A DNA stretch of 64,000 nucleotides. Origin: Chitinophaga cymbidii. Its GTDB lineage: Bacteria > Bacteroidota > Bacteroidia > Chitinophagales > Chitinophagaceae. Under the pieces are notes generated by a model, which was not told the DNA's origin, did no database searches, and worked only from the letters and a program-made list of their open reading frames with translations. Shown here one piece after another: positions 1-6,727 of this stretch. The stretch spans positions 951,019 to 1,015,018 of the forward strand of contig NZ_BKAU01000005.1 in assembly GCF_007992715.1 (NCBI RefSeq), written 5' to 3'. The first letter of the stretch is position 1. Each line of letters opens with the position of its first letter. Made by a program: the position numbers and the translations under genes.

Positions 1-664
1 CAAAGTAAATAGGTGAATGAAGCCGCGCCGCCGTTGCTTCGAACACCGGTTTTGTTTCGGCCTGCGTTTCGCTGATGATCACTGGTATCCCCGGTTTGAT
101 GATCCCCGCTTTCTCCGCGGCGATCAGGGGCAGGGTATCGCCGAGGAACTGCATATGGTCGAAGCTGATATTGGTGATCAGGGAAAGGAGGGGCGTGATG
201 ATGTTGGTACTGTCCAACCGCCCGCCCATACCGGTTTCTATAACGGCGATATCCACCTTTTGCGCGGCAAAGTATTCGAAGGCCATGGCTACCGTCACTT
301 CAAAAAAAGACGGGTCGATGGCGGCGATATGCGGCTGCATCCGCTCTACGAACGAGATCACCGCATCTTCCTCCATCAGCGCGCCATTTACACGGATGCG
401 CTCCCGAAAATCGCGCAGGTGCGGAGAGGTGTACAAGCCAACCTTGTAACCCGCCTGCTGCAGGATGGCGCTCAGCATATGGCTCGTAGAGCCTTTGCCG
501 TTAGTGCCCGCAATGTGCACGGTGGCATACCGGTTTTCAGGATGCCCGAGGATGTCACACAATGCGCGGGTATTGTGCAGGTCGTGCCGCAATGCGGACC
601 CGCCCACCTTGCTGAACATGGGCAGGCGGTTGTACAGGTATTCGATGGTTTGCTGATAGTTCAT
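1..664 (-). CDS. folC: Bifunctional folylpolyglutamate synthase/dihydrofolate synthase, N-terminal part (cut by window edge)
   Basis: FolC is the ATP-dependent cytoplasmic ligase that adds glutamate to dihydropteroate or folates. Reading leftward from an ATG at 664 gives about 221 residues before the window ends. The Mur-ligase-type P-loop AGTNGKGS lies at about residues 52-59, followed by YTSPHL and by ETGMGGRLDSTN near residue 145, which are FolC signatures. The C-terminal ligase domain lies outside the window. The gene starts 12 bp beyond the stop of the DUF5723 gene on the same strand, so it is probably co-transcribed from the TonB side. A tonB-folC neighbourhood is, from memory, common in Bacteroidota; here the DUF5723 gene sits between them. 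Family assignment is secure. Confidence 0.93.
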   Translation of the reverse strand, partial: MNYQQTIEYLYNRLPMFSKVGGSALRHDLHNTRALCDILGHPENRYATVHIAGTNGKGSTSHMLSAILQQAGYKVGLYTSPHLRDFRERIRVNGALMEEDAVISFVERMQPHIAAIDPSFFEVTVAMAFEYFAAQKVDIAVIETGMGGRLDSTNIITPLLSLITNISFDHMQFLGDTLPLIAAEKAGIIKPGIPVIISETQAETKPVFEATAARLHSPIYF

Positions 665-675
665 GTGCCTTGCGC

Positions 676-2163
676 TTACAATGGAGGGCAGCCAAGGTTG
701 TTTTTCCGTTTGCGGAAGATGCCGTCGCCGCCCTTATCCCAGCTCCATTTGGAAAAGCGGATGGGAATTACGCGCAAAGCTACGAAAGCGTCCGCATGAT
801 TCACGCGGCCTCTTGCAAGGTTCGAAAAAAGCGAGGCAGAGCCGATCACCAGCGGCCCGAGGCGTAGTCCGAGCCCCGCATCCGCTTGTCCGTAGCGGTT
901 AACGGAGAAAGGCAAATATGCCCCGATGTGGCGCGTTTCGTACCGCGGCGTAATGAGCAGCTGCGTGAGCGCATGGTTCTTGTTGTCGTCCGTTGTGCCG
1001 CTTAACAGGCCGATGGTGGCGCTGGCGCTGATGAAAAAGCGGTCGTTCAGGTTATAATCTCCCATCAGGTTGATGGAAGTGGGGAGGTTCATGTAAAATT
1101 TATCTTCCGTTTCTTCGGAGCTGAAGTAGGTGCCTATGCGTTGCGCGTATTGCTGGAGGCTTTCCCCGCGCATCCTGTTCAGCAGCATGGCATTGAAGTT
1201 CTCCGCCGTCATGTCCATATCCCTGCTGTCACCGGCTTTCGTATAGCTGATGCCGCCGATGTCCACGACTGAAATGCCGAAGCGGGCTTTCCAGGTGTCC
1301 GCGTCGGGATTCCAGGTACCGGTGCCGTCCTCGTACGACCCGAAGCCGTCGGAATCGGGGCGCCATTCGTAGATGATGCCAATGTCCGCGCCAATGCCGG
1401 GGTTCTGGAACGGACTGTAAACGGATTGCCAGTCGTTATTCTCGATGGTGGACAGTTCTTCGTTCCAGGCGAAAGCTACTTTGCCGCTATTGATGTCTAC
1501 CTGGTTCCTGTTCTTGAACATAAAAGAGCCGTCGCGCCCCACGCCGTAGCCCGCAGCCTGGCCTGACAGGTATTTCAGGGTGATGCCAGCTTTCCAGCGG
1601 TGATCGCCGTAGTCTTTGATCGTCCGGGCATAGCTGAAGCCAAACTCGTTCCAGGAATGGCCGTATGCGCCGGCGTATGTTTCCGCGATGGTGCGGTCAT
1701 AATATTTCGGATCAGGGTAGTTGATAGCAAAGAAATTCGCGGTGGATGTTTCCACGCCGCCGCCGTTGGCCGCTCCGCGCAGCCGCCAGGTGAAGGCGAT
1801 GGACTGCCGTTCATCGATCGCATATAATGCGGAAGGCAGCATCAGGTCCACGCTTCCCCAGGCATATTGCTTCCGGGAAGCGCTGGTGTCAGGGAAATAA
1901 TCAATGAACTGGCGAAGGGAATCTTTAGAGAGTAAAGCCGATTTATCAAATGTATAATACGTGTTGCCGGCTTTTACATCGGCGCCAACGATATTCACAT
2001 CCCAACGGTAACGGCTACCCGCTGCGCTGGCCGGATTGAACGGCACGGCATGAATACCTGCATACTGGCTGGTATGATATCCCGGAAATATCTGCGACTG
2101 CGCGGCGGTGGCAGCGAACAATCCCGTTATCAACAGTAAGCACTTCTTTGAGCGTTGAAACAT
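676..2163 (-). CDS. DUF5723-family outer-membrane beta-barrel-like protein
   Basis: 495 residues with a clear Sec signal peptide (basic MFQRSKK, hydrophobic core, cleavage near AAQSQ at about residue 24). The mature N-terminus, with a QYAGIHAVPFNPASAA stretch, matches what I know of DUF5723 proteins: Bacteroidota outer-membrane proteins of unknown function that resemble PorV/PorQ-type barrels. Alternating aromatic/polar strands and a C-terminal aromatic-rich stretch fit a beta barrel. It lies 52 bp after tonB and directly before folC on the same strand. A role in envelope transport or secretion is inference only; no catalytic motif is visible. Confidence 0.75.
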   Translation of the reverse strand: MFQRSKKCLLLITGLFAATAAQSQIFPGYHTSQYAGIHAVPFNPASAAGSRYRWDVNIVGADVKAGNTYYTFDKSALLSKDSLRQFIDYFPDTSASRKQYAWGSVDLMLPSALYAIDERQSIAFTWRLRGAANGGGVETSTANFFAINYPDPKYYDRTIAETYAGAYGHSWNEFGFSYARTIKDYGDHRWKAGITLKYLSGQAAGYGVGRDGSFMFKNRNQVDINSGKVAFAWNEELSTIENNDWQSVYSPFQNPGIGADIGIIYEWRPDSDGFGSYEDGTGTWNPDADTWKARFGISVVDIGGISYTKAGDSRDMDMTAENFNAMLLNRMRGESLQQYAQRIGTYFSSEETEDKFYMNLPTSINLMGDYNLNDRFFISASATIGLLSGTTDDNKNHALTQLLITPRYETRHIGAYLPFSVNRYGQADAGLGLRLGPLVIGSASLFSNLARGRVNHADAFVALRVIPIRFSKWSWDKGGDGIFRKRKNNLGCPPL

Positions 2164-2215
2164 AGAATCGGCAACGGTTAGTTATATTAACGGGAAAAAC
2201 CGCGTATTATTCTCC

Positions 2216-3097
2216 TTATTGCGGTTTGAAGTAGAAACGGATGGTGCCGAACTGTTCTTCAGGCGCCTCCGTGCTGGCATTGTATTTGATCCGCTTCGCG
2301 GCCTCCTGTGCAATACGGATGGCCTGCCGGTTGCTCATCGTGGACCCGTTAGGTGTATAGGTTGCGCTCGTCACATTGCCCTGACGGTCTACTTTAATGA
2401 TGATGGCCACGTAACCGGTTTCGTTACCGTCCCACGAAGCATCCGGACGATTCACAAGGCTGCGGCCGCGTAAGCGGAAATCCGACGCACCTCTGCCGCT
2501 ACCCGGTGTACCGGTGTAGCCGGTGGCGTTAGGATCGCCACCCAGTACGCCACGGTCGCCGGGCCTGCCGGTATTGCCTTCTCCTGCTGAATTGTTGGAG
2601 CCGTTTGCATTATTGCCGCTGTTAGCGCTGCTGGAGCTGCCGCCGGTGAAAACAGCTTTCGGTTTTCTCGGGGCGGGCGGCGCGGGAGGCGCTTCCGTTT
2701 TCGGTTTGGTGGTGGATTTTTCTGTTTTGCTCTCTATTGTTTTGGCGATCTCTTTCGGTTTGGCGGCGGGTTTTACCGGCTGTTTCACTTCAGGCGCATC
2801 TTCTTCATTCTGGGTAGCCAGTTCCCGGGTATTACCGGTTTCTTCCGCGCGGGATGGAGTAGGAGGCGCGGGAGCGGGCACAGGCTGGCTGGCCGCGGGC
2901 GGGTTCGGGTTCATGGGTTGTTCATCGCCCATGCCGTCGTTGGAAGTACCAAGATTTACTTCCATGCCAAGGTCCTGATCCGGCAACGGCGGCGGAGCGG
3001 AAAAACCGATCATCAGCAACGCCACTAACAGCAACGCATGTACGCCGACGGTAACGCCGAGCGCCTTGAAATTCTTTCCTTGTGTTTGATCTGCCAT
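2216..3097 (-). CDS. Energy transducer TonB-family protein
   Basis: 293 residues. An N-terminal transmembrane helix (about residues 14-31, GVTVGVHALLLVALLMIGF) is followed by a long Pro/Ala/Lys/Glu-rich periplasmic linker, a Gly/Ser/Asn-rich stretch and a C-terminal TonB-like domain ending in EEQFGTIRFYFKPQ. This is the layout of Bacteroidota TonB proteins, which pass inner-membrane proton-motive force to outer-membrane TonB-dependent transporters such as SusC. ExbB and ExbD are not immediately upstream, where a radical SAM gene sits instead, so either they lie elsewhere or this is an accessory TonB. The low-complexity linker is typical of the family. Confidence 0.85.
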   Translation of the reverse strand: MADQTQGKNFKALGVTVGVHALLLVALLMIGFSAPPPLPDQDLGMEVNLGTSNDGMGDEQPMNPNPPAASQPVPAPAPPTPSRAEETGNTRELATQNEEDAPEVKQPVKPAAKPKEIAKTIESKTEKSTTKPKTEAPPAPPAPRKPKAVFTGGSSSSANSGNNANGSNNSAGEGNTGRPGDRGVLGGDPNATGYTGTPGSGRGASDFRLRGRSLVNRPDASWDGNETGYVAIIIKVDRQGNVTSATYTPNGSTMSNRQAIRIAQEAAKRIKYNASTEAPEEQFGTIRFYFKPQ

Positions 3098-3171
3098 CTT
3101 GTAACCAAAGATAATGTTTTTTTGTCAGGGCCATAGTGGCGCCCGGAATGATAACATTTCTTTTAGAGATA

Positions 3172-4467
3172 TCAGAAATGCGCGAAATCCAGCTCGTAAT
3201 TACCATTGATCCGTTCCATCGGCGGGTTGAAATAACCGTATTTCAGATCGGGGAATTCTTCACGGATCAGTTCCAGCATTTGTTTCATGCCCAGGCATTC
3301 GCCGGTGTCCGTTACGCCGATCTTGCCAAGGTACCAGTCCGGATCGATATTGAAGTTGCGCCACTGGATCATGCTGAGGCCGGTTTCGCGGATGAACGTG
3401 CGCAGCGCTTCGTATTCGTCCACGCTGTCCGTCATGCCGGGAAATACAAAATAGTTGATGGATGCCCATCCGCCGTGTTCACGCACAATTTTGATGCTTT
3501 CGGCGAGATCGCTGAACTGGTAGTTATTGGGACGGTAATAAGGATTGTAGATGTGCTCCCGAACGGAGTTGAGGCTTACGCGGATGCTGTTCAGCCCCGC
3601 TTTGCAAAGCTCGCGTACGGCGTTGGGCTTGCTGCCGTTGGTGTTGATATTGATGCTGCCTTTGGGGGTGTGTTTGCGTATTTCGATGATGGATTCGCGG
3701 ATGGTTTCCCACATCAGCAGCGGCTCGCCTTCGCAGCCCTGGCCATAGCTTACGATGGGGTAGGGCGCGGTTTCCAGGTGCGGAACGGTGAACTCCACGA
3801 TCTCGGCGGCCGTTGGCTTGAAGGTCAGGCGGTCCTGGTTGGACACGATGTTCTCTTCTTCCGGCTGGAAAGAGATGCAGCCGATGCAGTTGGCGTTGCA
3901 GGCCGGTGAGGAAGGAATGGGGCATTCCCATCTTCCCATGAAATAATTCCTTGCGGCGGGACAATGATAGGTAAGCGCGCAGTTTTCCGCGAGGTGCTTT
4001 ACCAGGCGGTTGTGCGGGTAGGCGGAGAGCATGTCTTTCACGCCGCCTTTTACTTTTTTGTCGTCGAAGCCGGCGCATTCCTGCCGGATGTCCTGCTCGA
4101 TGCGCTGTGCCGGTACATAAAATTTATCGTCATGCCAGCCTGCCGCCGTATAACAGAAAAGCGGGAGGGTGGGCGCATCCGGCGCGGTTTCATACGCGGC
4201 GATGTAAAAGCCGGTATGCGCGGGCGGGATGAAAGCGGCTACGGCCCATCCTTTTTCGCAAAGACGCATTTCGCCGGTCTCCACATCAATGCCGATGCCG
4301 CGCCTGCCGGGCAGCTCATACAGCTGGCCGCCATCCGGCAGCTCAATCCACTCGTCATCCGGGATGGGCACGGCGTCCCAGCCGCTGCGGCCGGTCACGT
4401 AGAGGGAAGTATCCTCGAAAATATTCCCTTTCCCGTCTGAATACATTAAATATGGTGAAACGTTCAT
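3172..4467 (-). CDS. Radical SAM domain protein
   Basis: 431 residues. The 4Fe-4S cluster motif CNANCIGC (C190, C194, C197; CxxxCxxC) marks a radical SAM enzyme that cleaves S-adenosylmethionine. Downstream are SYGQGCEGEPLL, typical of the SAM-binding GGE-type region, and ININTNGSKP. The first ~180 residues are an unusual N-terminal region rich in acidic and aromatic residues, with Cys/His that might bind a further metal, ending in TYHCPAARNYFMG. The substrate cannot be told from sequence. The gene directly abuts the downstream edge of a small membrane-protein gene, which itself sits 1 bp from an agmatinase-family gene, so the three look like one operon transcribed leftward from a promoter near 6130. 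Confidence 0.85.
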   Translation of the reverse strand: MNVSPYLMYSDGKGNIFEDTSLYVTGRSGWDAVPIPDDEWIELPDGGQLYELPGRRGIGIDVETGEMRLCEKGWAVAAFIPPAHTGFYIAAYETAPDAPTLPLFCYTAAGWHDDKFYVPAQRIEQDIRQECAGFDDKKVKGGVKDMLSAYPHNRLVKHLAENCALTYHCPAARNYFMGRWECPIPSSPACNANCIGCISFQPEEENIVSNQDRLTFKPTAAEIVEFTVPHLETAPYPIVSYGQGCEGEPLLMWETIRESIIEIRKHTPKGSININTNGSKPNAVRELCKAGLNSIRVSLNSVREHIYNPYYRPNNYQFSDLAESIKIVREHGGWASINYFVFPGMTDSVDEYEALRTFIRETGLSMIQWRNFNIDPDWYLGKIGVTDTGECLGMKQMLELIREEFPDLKYGYFNPPMERINGNYELDFAHF

Positions 4468-5055
4468 TTAGCTGGTGTGTTGTGAAAAAAAACTGTTCAT
4501 GTCCGCGGCCTGCGAGGGAGATATGTCATCCAGCACTTCGAGCTGGAGGAGCTTGTTGTTCCTGAAGTCCAGCGTGAGCAGGTCGTTCCGCAAAACTACG
4601 TTATTCATTTCATTCCATCTTACGTGACGGGTGGAGAAGAGCGTGGGCAGGGTGATGCCGTTTTCGTCTATTCTTACAAAAGCGGGTTGCAGGATGCGGT
4701 ACTCCGCATAGCCGATGTAGGCCAGGCCAAGCCCCGCGAGGAACAGTGTGGTGCCTACGATAGGCTGTAAATGGGATAAGAAGTAAAGGCAGCCGCTCAT
4801 CAGCGTGAACGCCTGCAGCATGCGCAGAATGGAATTGGCTTCTCCGAACTTGCGTATCCTGCGCATCATGAACGGGAAGGCGATGCTGGCGAGGCCCATG
4901 ATCACAAAGAGGACAACGATGGGCCAGTTCGGGTTTTCCAGCTTGTAAGCGCCGATGACATTGAACAGGAACAGTAATCCGGCCATGCCGTGCATCACAG
5001 GTTGCAGGCGAAGGCGCGTCATGGCATTCGGGTGTAGTATGCGGAATTTGTACAT
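4468..5055 (-). CDS. Small multi-span membrane protein of unknown function
   Basis: 195 residues. About four hydrophobic segments occupy the first two thirds (roughly residues 20-38, 45-63, 84-102 and 105-120), followed by a ~65-residue soluble tail rich in beta-like hydrophobic alternation, resembling a short PH-like (bPH2-type) module. I do not recognise a named family. It sits 1 bp after the agmatinase-family stop and its own stop directly abuts the radical SAM start codon, so translation of the three genes is probably coupled. A membrane role linked to the neighbouring enzymes is only inferred. Confidence 0.6.
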   Translation of the reverse strand: MYKFRILHPNAMTRLRLQPVMHGMAGLLFLFNVIGAYKLENPNWPIVVLFVIMGLASIAFPFMMRRIRKFGEANSILRMLQAFTLMSGCLYFLSHLQPIVGTTLFLAGLGLAYIGYAEYRILQPAFVRIDENGITLPTLFSTRHVRWNEMNNVVLRNDLLTLDFRNNKLLQLEVLDDISPSQAADMNSFFSQHTS

Positions 5056-5056
5056 T

Positions 5057-6094
5057 TTACGATTTCACCATCAGGTTACATAATTTGAAAAGCATGCGGG
5101 CGCCCACATTCGCGTCCCACTCATCATGGCCGGCGCTCACTTCGTTCAGGTCGAACCCTATCAGCCTGCGGCCGCTTTCCAGCACGCGGCGGAAGAGATA
5201 GAAGACCTGCGGCCCTTCCAGCCCGCCCGCAACGGGCGTGCCGGTATGCGGACAAAGCTTCGGGTCCAGCCCATCGATATCAAAACTGATATATACCTGT
5301 TCCGGCAGCTTTTCAATAATATCGTCGCAGATGCTTTTCCATGTTTCTCCTTCAAACTGTCTTTCTTTGATCTGCTGGTCGAAGAACGTTTCCACGCGGC
5401 CGTTGCTGTTGCGGATATATTCCAGCTCTTCCTCACAGTAGTCACGAACGCCCACCTGTACCAGCTTTGTCAGCTGCGGCACTTCGTTCAGGGCATTGTA
5501 CATGATGGAGGCGTGGGAATATTTGAAACCTTCATAACTGTTGCGCAGGTCGCAATGGGCATCTATCTGCAAAATACCATAATCGCCCTTATGCTCGCCG
5601 ATGGCCTTGAAATAGCCGAGCGGCGTGCTGTGGTCCCCGCCCACGAGGCCCACCAGCTTGCCCTGTTGCAACAAGGCGCTGGTTTGCGCATACACCCATT
5701 CGTTCATCTTCTCGGTGCCTTTGTTCACATCTTCGAGGGAGCGGCGGAGAAATTCGTTGTCGCTGACATCGCCTCCTTCGGAGAGGAATTTCAGGTAAAG
5801 CTCGGCCTCCTTGCGGAGATAATCACTGCGCAACAGCAACTGGCGGTCGCTTTCGCGCATGTAGAACCCCTGTTTCCAGCCATCTTTCACATCGGCATCA
5901 TAGAGGTCCACCTGCAGGGAGGCTTTAAAAATATGTTCGGGACCGCGGGCTGTACCATGCGTATACGATACCGTCACTTCCCAGGGCACCGGCACGAGCA
6001 CCAGGCGCGCCTCTTCCTCGCTGAAGGGAAGCCCAAAGATATTATTGGACAATAACCCCGGCGAGTTGGGATCAAATTTCGATAGATCAGCCAT
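5057..6094 (-). CDS. Agmatinase/arginase-family ureohydrolase
   Basis: 345 residues, full length for the family. The binuclear manganese motifs of ureohydrolases are all present: GGDHS at about residues 152-156, DAHCD near residue 180 and SFDIDGLDP near residue 271. Members hydrolyse the guanidine group of agmatine, arginine, formiminoglutamate or related compounds; the precise substrate is not readable. The N-terminal extension (first ~40 residues) and the absence of other arginine or histidine catabolic genes nearby leave the pathway open. It is the first gene of a tight operon with a membrane protein and a radical SAM enzyme. A TAnnTTTG-type -7 box lies about 30 bp upstream. Confidence 0.88.
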   Translation of the reverse strand: MADLSKFDPNSPGLLSNNIFGLPFSEEEARLVLVPVPWEVTVSYTHGTARGPEHIFKASLQVDLYDADVKDGWKQGFYMRESDRQLLLRSDYLRKEAELYLKFLSEGGDVSDNEFLRRSLEDVNKGTEKMNEWVYAQTSALLQQGKLVGLVGGDHSTPLGYFKAIGEHKGDYGILQIDAHCDLRNSYEGFKYSHASIMYNALNEVPQLTKLVQVGVRDYCEEELEYIRNSNGRVETFFDQQIKERQFEGETWKSICDDIIEKLPEQVYISFDIDGLDPKLCPHTGTPVAGGLEGPQVFYLFRRVLESGRRLIGFDLNEVSAGHDEWDANVGARMLFKLCNLMVKS

Positions 6095-6123
6095 GATAGA
6101 TCATTACTTTGCTTATTTCGCCG

Positions 6124-6131
6124 CAAAGGTA
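6124..6131 (-). promoter_or_regulatory. Bacteroidota-type -7 box for the agmatinase operon
   Basis: On the minus strand these bases read TACCTTTG, a full match to the TAnnTTTG -7 consensus of the Bacteroidota primary sigma factor, 29 bp upstream of the agmatinase ATG. I see no good TTTG -33 partner, so this is a prediction from one box. Confidence 0.5.
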
Positions 6132-6199
6132 ATGGTAAAAATTGGTTCCGGAAGGGGGGAAACCTGACGAATATCAGTGCCCTCCATTCATTTTTTGGC

Positions 6200-6207
6200 T
6201 ACATTTG
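6200..6207 (+). promoter_or_regulatory. Bacteroidota-type -7 box for ccmE
   Basis: TACATTTG matches TAnnTTTG and lies 21 bp upstream of the ATG at 6229. It supports that ATG over an in-frame upstream codon at 6142, which would place the promoter inside the reading frame. Confidence 0.5.
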
Positions 6208-6228
6208 TACATTAATATTCTGGTAAGG

Positions 6229-6630
6229 ATGAAGAAAACAAGCATAATTCTACTGGTTGTCATTGCGGCTTGCGTAGCCGGTATGGTAATGCTGGTAGGT
6301 GATTTCAGTACCTACGAAACGTTCGCCACGGCAAAAAAGAAAGAAGGGAAAGAGATCAAGGTGATCGGTGCGCTGGACAAAAGCAAGGAAGTGATATACG
6401 ATCCCGTGACAGATGCGAACTATTTCAGCTTTTACATGAAAGACAAAAGCGGTGAAGTGACCAAAGTGGTCTTCAACGGCACCCGGCCCACGGATTTCGA
6501 GAAATCCACGGAACTGGTGCTGACCGGTAAAATGAAAGGTTCGGAGTTTCACTGCACCCAGATACTGATGAAATGTCCCTCCAAATACAAGGATCAGCAA
6601 ACGGCCAACAGCGTCGCGGAAAATATTTAG
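6229..6630 (+). CDS. ccmE: CcmE-like cytochrome c maturation haem chaperone, Cys variant
   Basis: 133 residues: an N-terminal membrane anchor (residues 4-22), then an OB-fold-like domain. CcmE carries haem in the periplasm to the cytochrome c haem lyase. In the classical protein haem is bound by the His of an HxxxY motif near the C-terminus. The equivalent here reads ILMKCPSKY, giving C116 and Y120, so the haem-binding His is replaced by Cys, as in described CxxxY-type CcmE proteins of archaea and some sulfate reducers. The next gene is the haem lyase, which supports the assignment. The start at 6229 gives a compact signal anchor beginning MKKTS and sits right after a predicted promoter. A strong hairpin follows the stop. 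Confidence 0.82.
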   Translation: MKKTSIILLVVIAACVAGMVMLVGDFSTYETFATAKKKEGKEIKVIGALDKSKEVIYDPVTDANYFSFYMKDKSGEVTKVVFNGTRPTDFEKSTELVLTGKMKGSEFHCTQILMKCPSKYKDQQTANSVAENI

Positions 6631-6670
6631 GGTCCAAATCCTGTTTAAGGAACAACTGTATATCGTCGTA

Positions 6671-6701
6671 TGTAAGCCCGCTGCTGGCGGGCTTACATTT
6701 T
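6671..6701 (+). terminator. Strong intrinsic terminator between ccmE and the haem-lyase gene
   Basis: A perfect 11-bp stem (TGTAAGCCCGC at 6671-6681 with its complement at 6687-6697), a 5-nt loop and a following T run. It should reduce read-through from ccmE into the next gene, giving unequal expression of the two. Confidence 0.75.
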
Positions 6702-6727
6702 ATCATTAAAAATCCTGCTGTTTTAAC

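Noticed and set aside
17..799. A 260-codon plus-strand frame over folC
   Set aside because: The minus-strand FolC reading with P-loop and ETGMGG motifs explains this region.
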